A stretch of 50,471 nt of DNA from JBGFRR01 sp041695045 (GCA_041695045.1 JBGFRR010000110.1:1-50471); one strand, 5' to 3'. Shown: positions 17,437 to 26,569, counted from the first letter of the stretch. The notes: a model not told the origin generated them from the sequence alone. Translations and numbers: made by a program.

Positions 17437-17525
17437 CGGAGAGGGGGGGATTCGAACCCCCGATAGAGTTTTACCCCTATAACGGTTTAGCAAACCGCCG
17501 CCTTCAGCCACTCGGCCACCTCTCC
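17437..17525 (-). tRNA. tRNA-Ser (GCT anticodon)
   Basis: On the minus strand the gene starts GGAGAGG and ends CCTCTCC plus discriminator G, forming a perfect 7-bp acceptor stem. The anticodon arm CGGT-TTGCTAA-ACCG shows GCT, a long variable arm follows (ATAG/CTAT stem), and the T arm has GGTTCGAATCC-type sequence. 89 nt, right for a class II tRNA. CCA is not encoded. Confidence 0.95.
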
Positions 17526-17638
17526 ATGATGAATAAGTTGAGCAGTAAAAAAATAGGGAAAAAGAAGGGGACATACAACCAACGCGTGATTCGAGAGTGG
17601 GCTCTTCTGCTGCTTGTTTACCTACACTCGTTTCTCTC

Positions 17639-17667
17639 GCGGAGGGTGAGGGACTCGAACCCCCAAG
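17639..17667 (-). repeat. Orphan copy of the tRNA-Ser(TGA) 3' end
   Basis: 29 bases identical to 17768-17796, the 3' end of the neighbouring tRNA-Ser gene (T arm and acceptor strand). No 5' half is attached. Such copies are left when elements integrate at a tRNA 3' end. The two copies are 129 bp apart and no integrase is nearby. Confidence 0.9.
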
Positions 17668-17670
17668 TTC

Positions 17671-17758
17671 CAATTCGACTTGACTTAGCAATCCGCCGAA
17701 GGCGGAGAAGCTAAGTCAACTGTCGAATTGAGAATCCCGCTCGTTGTCTGAGCGGGAT
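17671..17758. repeat. Two hairpins between the tRNA 3'-end copies
   Basis: The first (17671-17730) is a long stem: CAATTCGAC/GTCGAATTG outside, GACTTAGC/GCTAAGTC inside, and TCCGCC-GAA-GGCGGA at the tip. The second (17734-17758) is ATCCCGCTC/GAGCGGGAT, a 9-bp stem with a 7-base loop. They fill nearly all the sequence between the duplicated tRNA ends. Confidence 0.8.
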
Positions 17759-17768
17759 CATCCGCATG

Positions 17769-17851
<83 letters not shown>

Positions 17852-17992
17852 AGCAAACATCAGCCTACGGCAACAGCGGGCTACATAAGCCGTCCTGCCT
17901 GAATGCTGAAAAAGGTACTGAAATCAAGCACAAGTTTCAATGGACACAACAGCCCGATGAGCAATCGATTGTTCTCTTCTCCTTGCATCGTC

Positions 17993-19450
17993 CTACGGAC
18001 GCCGCAATCCTGCAAATAATTTCTTGAACTTTCGCTTTACCTTCCTCCGCGTTGTATCACCATCCACAAGCAGCGCCATCCAATCGCTCTTCGTCGTCTG
18101 CCTGCATTGTTTTGATTGTGCGTAGATGTGCATCCCATGACGCTCCTCGCGCTCTACGATTGCGTCGTTATCCTGTTGCCGGCCCCGAGAGGCTTTTCCA
18201 TGAGGATCCTGCGGCTTCCCTTTCCTCCCTCCTTTCAACAACTGTCGTCGTTCACGCTGGTCCCGGTTGTGTCCGTGCGGGCGGTTCCGATGCCGAATCG
18301 GGCCGGAGAAAACCTCCTTATCAGCAGCAACAAATCCCGGATACCCGGCCAATGCAATTCGCTTCCCCATCAGTTGCTCAATGCGCCGTGCGTACTTGCG
18401 CTCGTCATCGGAAACGAATGTGATGGCTTCACCCGTGAGTGATGCCCGACCGGTGCGACCGATACGGTGGATGTAATCTTCCGGCTCCACCGGCGTATCG
18501 AAATTAATGACGTGCGAGATACGCTGCACGTCGATGCCGCGAGCGGCAATGTCGGTAGCAACGAGAATACGGAATCTCCGCTGGCCAAAGCCGGCCAGCG
18601 CCTGCTGCCTCTGCGCCTGTGTGCGGTTGGAATGAATAGCCGCCGTCGAGAACTTCTTGCGCTCGAGCCACCTGCTGATCCGGTCTGCTCCACGCTTCGT
18701 GCGAGCAAACACCAGAACACTCTTCATCCGCTCTTGCTCGATGACATGCGCGAGAAGCTCCAACTTGTTTGCCTGTCGCACGGCATAAAACCGTTGCGTC
18801 ACAGTTGGTGCAGGATGTGTCGGCACTCCAATCTGAACGCGCTCCGGATTCTTCTGGATGCTCTGCGTGAGTTGTCGGATCGATTCCGGCATCGTCGCCG
18901 AGAACAGGAGCGTCTGGCGGCTCTGCGGCGTGTGCTGGACGATCTCTCGCACGTCGTTGATGAAGCCCATATCGAACATCCGGTCGGCTTCATCGAGCAC
19001 GAGCACTTCAACATTTTCAAGACTCACGGTGCGCCGCTGCAGATGGTCGAGCAGCCGGCCCGGTGTTGCGATAACAATATCAACCCCGCGGCGCAGGCGT
19101 TGGATTTGATTCTCCATGCTGACGCCGCCGTAGACCGACAGCGCACCAATGTTGGTAAATCGGCCGAGACTGGTAACAGCATCTTCGATTTGCTTTGCAA
19201 GTTCGCGCGTCGGCGTGAGCACGAGTCCTCGAACGGCTCGATCACGGTTCTTCGATAAGGAAAATTTGTGAAGCATCGGCAGCATGAACGCGGCGGTCTT
19301 GCCGGTTCCGGTTTGCGCGATGGCCACGAGGTCTTTTCCCTCAACGATTCGCGGGATCGATTGTAATTGAATGGGTGTGGGTGCATCGAAGCCCGCTGCG
19401 CGGACCCCCTGCACGAGACGGTCGTGAAGACCGAGTGATGAAAACGGCAT
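17993..19450 (-). CDS. rhlE: DEAD-box ATP-dependent RNA helicase, RhlE type
   Basis: Unwinds RNA duplexes in ribosome assembly or RNA decay. 485 residues from an ATG at 19450 that has AAGGAG five bases upstream; eleven extra codons upstream lack such a site. Helicase motifs in order: Q motif (FDAPTPIQLQSIP), AQTGTGKT, PTRELA, TPGRLLDHLQRR, DEAD, SAT, then VATDIAARGIDV and HRIGRTGR. A basic, low-complexity tail from about residue 370 (many Arg, Gln, Lys) probably binds RNA. It lies just downstream-facing toward the tRNA-Ser pair. Confidence 0.94.
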   Translation of the reverse strand: MPFSSLGLHDRLVQGVRAAGFDAPTPIQLQSIPRIVEGKDLVAIAQTGTGKTAAFMLPMLHKFSLSKNRDRAVRGLVLTPTRELAKQIEDAVTSLGRFTNIGALSVYGGVSMENQIQRLRRGVDIVIATPGRLLDHLQRRTVSLENVEVLVLDEADRMFDMGFINDVREIVQHTPQSRQTLLFSATMPESIRQLTQSIQKNPERVQIGVPTHPAPTVTQRFYAVRQANKLELLAHVIEQERMKSVLVFARTKRGADRISRWLERKKFSTAAIHSNRTQAQRQQALAGFGQRRFRILVATDIAARGIDVQRISHVINFDTPVEPEDYIHRIGRTGRASLTGEAITFVSDDERKYARRIEQLMGKRIALAGYPGFVAADKEVFSGPIRHRNRPHGHNRDQRERRQLLKGGRKGKPQDPHGKASRGRQQDNDAIVEREERHGMHIYAQSKQCRQTTKSDWMALLVDGDTTRRKVKRKFKKLFAGLRRP

Positions 19451-19745
19451 ACTACTCCTTATGAAGGATTTATGGTGAGACACTGGACTGCGAAGGAGAA
19501 TCGAGAAGGGAGTCGGAGGGAAAAGCCCGCCCTATATATTCATCGTCGGAGAACGGAGTCTCGAAATAGTCCGCCTCCGAAATGCTTGCTTCCGTCAGCG
19601 GGATTGTCCGTCGTCATGGTGTGCCGAAGGGCATCACGATGTGAGCGGGCTGCTTGTTGCAGCGGTTGTAAGATATGGAGAACCCGTGAAACTTCCTAAT
19701 ACTATTCTTGCAAATCTTTCCGCGGCAAAGAACACGGCCTTTCCA

Positions 19746-20606
19746 TCAACCTAATTGTGTCGTGATCACGCCGGCGATCGTGATGATCCCACCGATGACA
19801 AAGGCACCCGTGATGGTGTACTCCAGAAAGATCAACGAAAGCAGCGCAGCAATGATCGGCTGACCGTTCGCGAAGACGGCGAGTTTGCTCGCTTCGATCT
19901 TTCCCAAGGCGAAGTACCACAGCAAATAGCCAAAGATCGACGTTCCGACGGCAAGATAGAGAATGCCGGCCCCGTGCGCAAGCGTCAAGGTATCGTACGG
20001 GAAGACGATTGCCGCTGCAGTGCCGAAGGGGAAAAAGATCGCCGTCCCCGCCATCATCGCGAGGGCTGTGGTGGGAAGAGCGCCGTACTTCATAATCATC
20101 GGCTTGCCGTAGGTTGTGAACACCGCCCACGCAATGACGGCGATCAGCATCATGAGATTGCCGTAGGTGTGTTCGGACGAAAAATCGACACCGCGCTCGA
20201 ACATCACGATACCGACGCCAAGAAACGCCAGCGCAACACCGATGGCCTTGCGGATGGTAATCGGCTCGTTCAGCGTCAGTTTCGAGAGGAGAAGAACGAA
20301 AACAGGAGTTGTTGCGTACAGGAGGGCGCCGTTCGCGGCGGTGGAGAAGTTCACGCCGTAGAGATAGAAGAATTGATTAATCGGCAGGGCCATGAGGCCG
20401 AGGAAGGCGATGCTCTTCCAATCGTCACGGTCGACGCTCATCGTCCACCCGCGTGCCCGCAGGATAACGGCAAAGCCGACAACAGAGATGATGGAGCGAA
20501 ACAATGTGAGCGTGGCCGCATCGACGTCCTGCACAACAGCCTTCGCCACAATGTGGGTCGCCCCGGCAATGAACAGCTGCAGAACGACAACGACGTAGAC
20601 ATTCAT
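19746..20606 (-). CDS. EamA/DMT-family transporter
   Basis: 286 residues with ten hydrophobic helices in two homologous halves, the pattern of the drug/metabolite transporter family. Visible marks: LFRSIISVVGFAVILRARG in the first half, ALPINQFFYLYGVNFSTAANGALLYA split over helices 3-4, and GYLLWYFALGKIEASKLAVF with PIIAALLS in the second half. Substrate cannot be told. It follows a 59-residue membrane protein by 30 bases on the same strand, and the two probably share the promoter at 20901-20928. Confidence 0.87.
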   Translation of the reverse strand: MNVYVVVVLQLFIAGATHIVAKAVVQDVDAATLTLFRSIISVVGFAVILRARGWTMSVDRDDWKSIAFLGLMALPINQFFYLYGVNFSTAANGALLYATTPVFVLLLSKLTLNEPITIRKAIGVALAFLGVGIVMFERGVDFSSEHTYGNLMMLIAVIAWAVFTTYGKPMIMKYGALPTTALAMMAGTAIFFPFGTAAAIVFPYDTLTLAHGAGILYLAVGTSIFGYLLWYFALGKIEASKLAVFANGQPIIAALLSLIFLEYTITGAFVIGGIITIAGVITTQLG

Positions 20607-20636
20607 AACCGTTTGAAACGGCGCGGAGCGAAAGCC

Positions 20637-20816
20637 TCAGCGTCGTTCCCGTTCCAGCGCAACCTTCATCTCATCAAGCGTACCCTTGATCTCTTCAATG
20701 TCCTTTGCGATGAGATGAATCCGCCAGAAACTCAGCAGGATAACGCTAATAACACCGCCATAGAAGATCGCGATCAGCACCATGCCGACCATTGAGCCTG
20801 TTGACATTCCTTCCAT
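20637..20816 (-). CDS. Small membrane protein with cytoplasmic coiled coil (unrecognised)
   Basis: 59 residues, read directly from the sequence. It begins MEGMSTGSMVGMV, has one strong membrane helix (LIAIFYGGVISVILLSFW, about 14-31), then a charged helix HLIAKDIEEIKGTLDEMKV ending in ERERR. The ATG at 20816 has a perfect GGGAGGAG site six bases upstream, strong support that it is translated. Topology suggests an N-out anchor with a cytoplasmic amphipathic helix. I know no named family. It sits between the divergent promoters and the EamA gene. Confidence 0.72.
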   Translation of the reverse strand: MEGMSTGSMVGMVLIAIFYGGVISVILLSFWRIHLIAKDIEEIKGTLDEMKVALERERR

Positions 20817-20900
20817 ATCTCCTCCCGCATCGGTGGGTTCTGCGGCTGCGAGGCTCCCCCTTGCCTCTTGAAGCTGTATCCTTCTTAAAAATTGGCGACT

Positions 20901-20928
20901 AATATACGCGAGTTTGTCGGAAAATCAA
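20901..20928 (-). promoter_or_regulatory. Promoter candidate for the small membrane protein and EamA gene
   Basis: Minus strand TTGATT (20928-20923), 16-base spacer, TATATT (20906-20901). Predicted start about 20894, roughly 78 bases before the 59-residue gene. It lies back to back with the MFS promoter. Confidence 0.5.
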
Positions 20929-20936
20929 AAACGGGT

Positions 20937-20964
20937 TTGCTTTGCTATGAGGTTTGGGTATATT
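20937..20964 (+). promoter_or_regulatory. Promoter candidate for the MFS transporter
   Basis: TTGCTT (20937-20942), 16-base spacer, TATATT (20959-20964). The leader to the start at 21074 would be about 100 bases. It is separated from the opposite promoter by only eight bases, so a shared regulator could act on both. Confidence 0.45.
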
Positions 20965-21073
20965 CGGCTGTTCTCTTCACGAGTCGCTCCATGCCATATT
21001 GTTCACAGGAGGAAAAGATATTCAACGCTGAACTTCCTCTCCTATCGGGCACGATTTTTCATAACTTCAGCTT

Positions 21074-22330
21074 ATGCACCTGCCGACGGAGCCGTGGCGG
21101 AAAACGCTTTACATCATCTGGGTCTCGCAGTTCATCGCCATGATGGGGATGAGCCTCGTTGTCCCCTTTCTCCCCTTTTACATCCGGGACCTCGGCGTCG
21201 AATCGACAGAGCAGATTGCCCGGTGGAGCGGGTTGGTGTTCGCCGGCCCCTTCTTCGCCTCGTTCTTTCTCACACCCGTGTGGGGATACTTCGGGGATCA
21301 ATACGGCCGCAAGCTGATGGTGATTCGAGCGATCTTCGGCTTAGGCATTTCTCAGATCCTCATCGGCTCTGCGCAGAGCGTGGAGATGCTCTTTGCGTTT
21401 CGCATGATTCAAGGTGCCATCAGCGGTTTTTTGGCCGCCGCGCTCGCGCTCGTTTCCGCGAACACACCGCGAGACAAAACCGGTTATGCGGCAGGATTGC
21501 TGCAGACAGCGACATCGGCGGGAAACGTGCTGGGGCCGTTCATTGGCGGTTCGCTTGCGGATACGATTGGCTTCCGCCCGATCTTCTTCATCGTTGCGCT
21601 GCTGTGCTTTTCGTCCGGCTTCCTCGTTATACGCTTCGTCAAGGAGGCGCCGCTCAAGACCGACGACAGCCAGCACAAGCATTCCCTCCTGAGCAACTAC
21701 CGGTATGCGTTTTCCTCGCAAGCTATACGCGTCGCGCTGATTGTGATGGCGCTCTCGCAGGTTGCGGTCTTTATGATTCAACCGATCTTTGCCCTCTACA
21801 TTGAATATCTCGTGCCCGATAAGGCTTATCTTGCGACGATGGCGGGAGCCATTTTTTCCGTGGCGGGAATCTTCACCGTCATCGCCGCGCCCTGGTGGGG
21901 AAAGCGTAACGACACGAAGAGCTACAAGAAGAATCTGACCATTGCGTTCCTCGGAGCGGGCGCGGCCTATATTCTGCAGGGTTTCGCCACGTCACCCTGG
22001 CAGCTGATCGTCCTGCGCGCGCTCCTCGGCTTCTGCCTCGGCGGCATGCTGCCGACGCTCTATTCATACATCAGCAAACACGCATCGGCGGATCGAACCG
22101 GAGGCATCGTCGGCATCGCAGCAAGCGGAAACATTCTAGCAAACATGGTCGGCCCGCCGATGGGCGGCTACGTTGCCTCGCACCTCGGCTTGCGGGAAAC
22201 GTTCTTCGTTTCAGGCACGCTCTTGATCGTCACGGTTCTGTTGCTGCGCCGCTCATTTATCGACCTGCGAGGGAAAAGTTCATCGAGCAAATCGGATGTC
22301 GGGATAAAACAACACGCGGTACCAGGTTGA
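21074..22330 (+). CDS. Major facilitator superfamily efflux transporter
   Basis: 418 residues with 12 predicted membrane helices. The MFS motif A loop is seen as GYFGDQYGRKLMV (about residues 72-84), and the DHA1-type half repeat GNVLGPFIGGSLAD near 150 resembles motif C of drug-proton antiporters. This places it with TetA/Bcr-like multidrug exporters; the actual substrate is unknown. The ATG at 21074 begins MHLPTEPWRKTLY, a normal start just before helix 1. A hairpin follows eight bases after the stop. Confidence 0.88.
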   Translation: MHLPTEPWRKTLYIIWVSQFIAMMGMSLVVPFLPFYIRDLGVESTEQIARWSGLVFAGPFFASFFLTPVWGYFGDQYGRKLMVIRAIFGLGISQILIGSAQSVEMLFAFRMIQGAISGFLAAALALVSANTPRDKTGYAAGLLQTATSAGNVLGPFIGGSLADTIGFRPIFFIVALLCFSSGFLVIRFVKEAPLKTDDSQHKHSLLSNYRYAFSSQAIRVALIVMALSQVAVFMIQPIFALYIEYLVPDKAYLATMAGAIFSVAGIFTVIAAPWWGKRNDTKSYKKNLTIAFLGAGAAYILQGFATSPWQLIVLRALLGFCLGGMLPTLYSYISKHASADRTGGIVGIAASGNILANMVGPPMGGYVASHLGLRETFFVSGTLLIVTVLLLRRSFIDLRGKSSSSKSDVGIKQHAVPG

Positions 22331-22337
22331 TGGTGTA

Positions 22338-22359
22338 GGTCGGCTCTCCAGAGCCGACC
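22338..22359. repeat. Perfect hairpin after the MFS gene
   Basis: GGTCGGCTCT and AGAGCCGACC are perfect inverted copies with two bases between. It follows the MFS stop codon closely, but no T-run follows on the plus strand, so it may be a REP-like palindrome or a weak transcription stop. Confidence 0.5.
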
Positions 22360-22458
22360 AGAAGAAATGTTGCCGTATGGAATTCACAGACCTTCTTATC
22401 GTCCTCGTCGTTACGCTCGTTGCGAGCGCTGTGACGCGCGCAGATTCTTAGATCGACG

Positions 22459-22473
22459 CTGATTTGCACAGAT
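22459..22473. repeat. Short copy of the repeat that precedes the GxxExxY gene
   Basis: CTGATTTGCACAGAT, identical to 47896-47910. Both copies are preceded by a degenerate CGCAGATT. Here no GxxExxY gene is attached. The rest of the 22360-22554 gap shows no gene. Confidence 0.55.
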
Positions 22474-22554
22474 GCACATCTCCACAATGATTGCAACGGA
22501 CAGTATAGCAGCGCCACATTCGAATGACCCTGCATCTGCTCGTTTGACGCTCTC

Positions 22555-25362
22555 ATGGCACAGGTAGAAAAACTCTTCCTCATCGACGGTATGGCCATCG
22601 CCTACCGCTCATACTTCGCGTTTATTCAGCGTCCGCTGACAAACTCGAAAGGAGAGAACACCAGCGCGGCGTACGGCTTTGTAACGTTCCTGGATCGAAT
22701 TCTCGAGCACGAACAGCCCGAGTACATCGCCGTCGTTTTCGACACCGCCGAGCCGACATTTCGCCACAAAGAATACAAAGAGTACAAGGCTACACGGCAG
22801 AAGATGCCGGAGGACATGGCGCCGCAACTCGACGTCATCAAGGGCATTGTGGAGGCGTACGGCATTCCGGTGATCGAGCTGCCTGGCTTCGAAGCGGACG
22901 ACATTATGGGCACGCTCGCTAAACGAGCGGAGAACGAGAAGGTCGAGACGTATCTTGTGACGTCGGACAAAGACTTCATGCAGCTCGTCTCCATGCTCAC
23001 AAAAATCTACCGGCCGGGCAAACAGGGAATGGACGCGGAAGTTGTGAGCTTCGAAGGCGTAAAGGAGAAGTTTGGTGTACCGCCCGACCGCGTGGTGGAC
23101 GTGCTTGCGCTCGTGGGCGACAAATCGGATAACGTACCCGGTGTGCCGGGCGTTGGCAAGAAAACGGCGATCCCGCTCGTGCAACAATTCGGCTCGCTGG
23201 AAGAAATCCTCAAACACATCGACACAATCCCGCAGAAGGGCCTGCGCGCCAAGCTCGAAGCGAACAACGACCTCGCCCTGCTCTCCAAACGGTTAGTCAC
23301 GATCGACACCAACGCCCCCGTGCCCATCGATTTTCACAAGCTGCGGCGGGGAGAACAAGACCCCAAGCGACTGCGCGAGTATTTCACTGCGCTGGAGTTT
23401 CGCAGTCTGCTTCGGAGTTTAGAGGACGCTGCACCAACGACGGCGCGGAGCGAAGACATGGAGTTCAACGTCAAGCCATATGCTACGATCACGAACGACA
23501 GCCATGAGTACGTCATCGTCGCAACAGAGCAAGCTCTTGCGGAGCTTTGCAGAACGCTTGAGCATGCAAAAGAATTCGTCTTCGATACCGAGACAACGTC
23601 GACCGATGCGCTGCGTGCGGAGCTTGTCGGAATCTCGTTTTCCCTGAAGCAGCGCGAAGCCTATTATGTTCCCGTCAATTCTTCGGACGCTGCACCAAAC
23701 AACAACGCGACGAGTGCGGGATTGTTCGAGACAGCCGAAGAACCAAAAAAACCATCGGTCGGACTGCCGAGCAAGAACGTTCTCGCCGCGCTGAAGCCCG
23801 TTCTTGAAAACCCCGGCGTCAAGAAGGTCGGTCAGAACATCAAGTACGACATGCTCGCAGTATCGCAATACGGCGTTTGGGTGCAGGGTGTTGCCTTCGA
23901 TACCATGGTCGCCGCGTACGTTCTGCGCCCAGACGGCCAACACAACCTCGATGCGTTGGCGCGGGAGTATCTTAACTATTCGACGGTTTCGTACGACGGC
24001 CTTACGGGGACAGGGAAGAACCGGAAGGATATCCGCGAGATTCCTCTGCAAGCGCTCGCAGACTACTCCTGCGAGGATGCCGACATGACCTTCCGTTTGT
24101 ATCAGGTGCTTCGGGAGAAGCTTGTCAAGTATGGCATGGAACGGCTGTGCAACGAGGTTGAGTTTCCGCTTGTTTCCGTGCTCGCGCGTATGGAGCGGGC
24201 AGGCATTGCAATCGATACGGATTTCCTCGAGGACATGTCGAAAGAACTCGAGCGCATGCTCGATGCGCTGACACGCGACATCTACCGTCATGCCGGAAAG
24301 GAGTTCAACATCAACTCCACGCAGCAGTTGAGCGACATCTTGTTCAACAAGCTTAACCTTCCGACGGTGAAGAAAACCAAAACGGGCTTCTCGACTGATG
24401 TCGGTGTGCTCGAAACGCTCCGGCACGCACACCCCATCGTCGAACTCCTGTTAGAGTATCGACAGCTCTCCAAGCTGAAATCGACCTATGTTGATGCGTT
24501 ACCGAAAATGGTGAACCCGCGCACGGGGCGCGTGCACACGTCGTACAACCAAACGGTGGCCGCAACAGGGCGGCTTGCGAGCAGCGATCCGAATCTGCAA
24601 AATATCCCCATTCGCAGCGAGGTCGGGAGGTCAATCCGCAGAGCATTCATTCCCGGCGGCAAGGACCGGCTTCTCATGTCGGCGGACTACTCGCAGATTG
24701 AGCTGCGGGTGATGGCGCATATTTCCGGCGACGAGGGATTAGCGGAGGCGTTTCGGAAGGGGGAAGATATTCACGCGACGACAGCAGCGAAGGTGTTCGG
24801 CGCTCCGCTGGAGGAGGTCGCACGCGAGATGCGCCGCAAAGCCAAGGAAGTGAATTTCGGCATCATGTACGGCATCGGTCCGTTTGGGCTTTCGACACGG
24901 CTGGAAATTTCTCAAGCGGAGGCTAAGGAGATTATTGAGCGTTACTTTGAGCGCTTCCCGAAGGTGAAGCAATATATTGAAGACACGAAACAGTTTGCAC
25001 GCACAAACGGCTACGTTACCACGCTCATGGGACGGCGGCGGTACTTACCGGATATCAACAGCAACAACCAGAACATCCGCCAGAATGCCGAGCGTCAGGC
25101 AATCAACATGCCGATCCAGGGAACAGCGGCGGACATGATCAAAGTAGCGATGGTGAGGATCGACGCCGCGCTGCACGAACAATCACTCCGGAGCATGATG
25201 CTGCTTCAAGTGCACGACGAGTTAGTGTTTGAGATATGGAAGGATGAGGAAAAGACGATGCGCGAGCTTGTTCGGACGCAGATGCAGGAAGCACTGCCGC
25301 TCAATGTGCCGCTCGAAGTCGAGATCGGCGTTGGGAAGAATTGGTTAGAGGCGCATGAGTGA
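22555..25362 (+). CDS. polA: DNA polymerase I
   Basis: Fills gaps and removes primers in replication and repair. 935 residues with all three domains. 5'-3' nuclease (1 to about 290): FLIDGMAIAYRSYFAF, LVTSDKDFMQL, GDKSDNVPGVPGVGKKTA. 3'-5' proofreading (about 310-520): FVFDTETTS, GQNIKYDML and DYSCEDADMTF, so the acidic residues look intact. Polymerase: MSADYSQIELRVMAHIS (motif A), RRKAKEVNFGIMYG (motif B with the O-helix Lys and Tyr) and LLQVHDELVFE (motif C). The ATG at 22555 gives the normal family start. It stands alone, followed by a repeat and a toxin-antitoxin pair. Confidence 0.97.
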   Translation: MAQVEKLFLIDGMAIAYRSYFAFIQRPLTNSKGENTSAAYGFVTFLDRILEHEQPEYIAVVFDTAEPTFRHKEYKEYKATRQKMPEDMAPQLDVIKGIVEAYGIPVIELPGFEADDIMGTLAKRAENEKVETYLVTSDKDFMQLVSMLTKIYRPGKQGMDAEVVSFEGVKEKFGVPPDRVVDVLALVGDKSDNVPGVPGVGKKTAIPLVQQFGSLEEILKHIDTIPQKGLRAKLEANNDLALLSKRLVTIDTNAPVPIDFHKLRRGEQDPKRLREYFTALEFRSLLRSLEDAAPTTARSEDMEFNVKPYATITNDSHEYVIVATEQALAELCRTLEHAKEFVFDTETTSTDALRAELVGISFSLKQREAYYVPVNSSDAAPNNNATSAGLFETAEEPKKPSVGLPSKNVLAALKPVLENPGVKKVGQNIKYDMLAVSQYGVWVQGVAFDTMVAAYVLRPDGQHNLDALAREYLNYSTVSYDGLTGTGKNRKDIREIPLQALADYSCEDADMTFRLYQVLREKLVKYGMERLCNEVEFPLVSVLARMERAGIAIDTDFLEDMSKELERMLDALTRDIYRHAGKEFNINSTQQLSDILFNKLNLPTVKKTKTGFSTDVGVLETLRHAHPIVELLLEYRQLSKLKSTYVDALPKMVNPRTGRVHTSYNQTVAATGRLASSDPNLQNIPIRSEVGRSIRRAFIPGGKDRLLMSADYSQIELRVMAHISGDEGLAEAFRKGEDIHATTAAKVFGAPLEEVAREMRRKAKEVNFGIMYGIGPFGLSTRLEISQAEAKEIIERYFERFPKVKQYIEDTKQFARTNGYVTTLMGRRRYLPDINSNNQNIRQNAERQAINMPIQGTAADMIKVAMVRIDAALHEQSLRSMMLLQVHDELVFEIWKDEEKTMRELVRTQMQEALPLNVPLEVEIGVGKNWLEAHE

Positions 25363-25390
25363 TTGCAACACTTCGGTCTCCCTGCCCTGC

Positions 25391-25465
25391 CTGTCCGGCA
25401 GACAGGCCTGTCTGCCAAACCACAGCTTTTTGTTCGGCGGGCAGGGATACGGCCTGTCAGGCAAA
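25391..25465. repeat. CCTGCCTG/CAGGCAGG-type palindromic repeat
   Basis: The gap after polA is filled with overlapping palindromes such as GCCTGTC-CG-GCAGACAGGC, plus GGCGGGCAGGGA and GGCCTGTCAGGC. The same family, in a purer form, lies in the lipB 3' end (38038-38095). Confidence 0.65.
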
Positions 25466-25482
25466 CACGCCTTCCTTATGAA

Positions 25483-25511
25483 TTGATTTTACAGCTTGAA
25501 TCCTTTACCTT
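25483..25511 (+). promoter_or_regulatory. Promoter candidate for the BrnT-type pair
   Basis: TTGATT (25483-25488), 17-base spacer, TACCTT (25506-25511). The leader would be only about ten bases. The -10 box is weak. Confidence 0.35.
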
Positions 25512-25527
25512 GTGAGAGAATTGAGCC

Positions 25528-25800
25528 ATGCATTTTGAGTGGGATTCCGCCAAAGCACTCAAGAACATCAGGAAACACCGGATCTCGTTCGAAGAAGCAG
25601 CCAGTGTATTTTATGATCCATTAGCGGTCACCGGCGACGATCCTGATCATTCTGAGACAGAACAGAGGATGATTACATTCGGGGTATCGTCCAGAGGAAG
25701 ACTTTTAGTTGTCTCCCACACGGAGCGCAGCGGTACGATACGAATTATCAACGCTCGGAAGGCTACCAAACACGAAAGGAAAATCTATGAAGAGGGATAG
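25528..25800 (+). CDS. brnT: BrnT-family toxin
   Basis: 90 residues. BrnT toxins are RelE-fold ribonucleases that cleave mRNA. Family marks are clear: FEWDSAKALKNIRKHRISFEEA split across the first 22 residues, FYDP, a DDPDHSETEQRMITFGVS stretch, LLVVSHTERSGTIRIINAR and the C-terminal ATKHERKIYEE. All of these match the usual BrnT layout, so it looks intact. The antitoxin gene overlaps its end by 14 bases. Confidence 0.92.
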   Translation: MHFEWDSAKALKNIRKHRISFEEAASVFYDPLAVTGDDPDHSETEQRMITFGVSSRGRLLVVSHTERSGTIRIINARKATKHERKIYEEG

Positions 25801-26038
25801 GTTAAACGATCTTCGGAAGGAGTACAAACGCTCCGATTTTAAGAAACTTGAGCGAGGCAAGTACTACAGACGAGTTGTTGCAAGCTCAAACGTCGTTGTA
25901 CTCGACGAAGAGGTAGCGACGGTTTTTCCTAACTCCACAGCAGTCAACAAAGCCTTGCGTTCTCTGGTTGACGTCGCACACAAGGCCACTCGCCCAAGCC
26001 GGCGTAAAACGGGTAGGATGAAAGAACGCCTCGGTTAG
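25787..26038 (+). CDS. Antitoxin partner of BrnT
   Basis: 83 residues from an ATG at 25787 that lies inside the brnT 3' end. It is highly charged at the start (MKRDRLNDLRKEYKRSDF), then has VVLDEEVATVF and an NKALRSLVDVA helix near residues 48-65. This pattern is typical of short antitoxins following BrnT in non-proteobacteria and differs from the longer BrnA. It probably folds as a ribbon-helix-helix-like or AbrB-like DNA binder and autoregulates the pair; that part is inference. Confidence 0.75.
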   Translation: MKRDRLNDLRKEYKRSDFKKLERGKYYRRVVASSNVVVLDEEVATVFPNSTAVNKALRSLVDVAHKATRPSRRKTGRMKERLG

Positions 26039-26059
26039 CGCGACAAGCAGCATAGTTAT

Positions 26060-26569
26060 CTACGAACTCGCCTGCGGTCTGCGCTTGAGCAAAATCGCCA
26101 CTCCCAACAGGATGAGCAGCACCGGCCAGTAATGGCGTACGTAGTACCGCACATCCCACCAGTCCATGTATCCCCACTCCACAAGAAACTCTGCCGCTCC
26201 GAATCCGCCGAAGATCAGCGCCGGAATAAGAACGCCGAGCTGGCGCGGGTTGTACACGAAGAGCATCAGAAACGCGAGACCAAGCGCGAGCGAGAGCACG
26301 GCGAGCCAGTGAATCCCCCAAAAATCTACCCAGCGCCAGAGCCGCATCAGCAGAAGCGCGCTGACAAACAGCATGAGGCTCCCCCAAAACACTCGCGCCT
26401 GCCGCTTCCGCAGGAATCCCTCCACGGTGATCGCCGCACCGAACGCAGCACCAAACATCCAGAGAATCGAACTCCAACCAAGATGAATGAGCGCGAAGCG
26501 GTCTAACAGCATGAACGTGCCGAGCAGAACAAGGAGGATTCCGAACAGCGAAACTCGTGATTCGGTCAT
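26060..26569 (-). CDS. DUF5668/LiaF-like multi-span membrane protein
   Basis: 169 residues with four to five membrane helices, including LFGILLVLLGTFMLLDRFAL at the start and YWPVLLILLGVAILLKRR at the end. This GxxLxxxGxxxLL pattern and the terminal WPxLLIxxGxxLL match the membrane domain placed with LiaI/LiaF and DUF5668. It overlaps the PspC gene stop as ATGA (26569-26566). Such pairs are thought to take part in envelope stress sensing. Confidence 0.75.
   Translation of the reverse strand: MTESRVSLFGILLVLLGTFMLLDRFALIHLGWSSILWMFGAAFGAAITVEGFLRKRQARVFWGSLMLFVSALLLMRLWRWVDFWGIHWLAVLSLALGLAFLMLFVYNPRQLGVLIPALIFGGFGAAEFLVEWGYMDWWDVRYYVRHYWPVLLILLGVAILLKRRPQASS

Noticed and set aside
19755..20795. 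346-codon open frame on the plus strand
   Set aside because: It runs antisense to the EamA gene and the small membrane protein, is extremely charged and shows no domain.
23419..24432. 337-codon minus-strand frame inside polA
   Set aside because: Shadow of polA; the plus-strand reading has all polymerase motifs.
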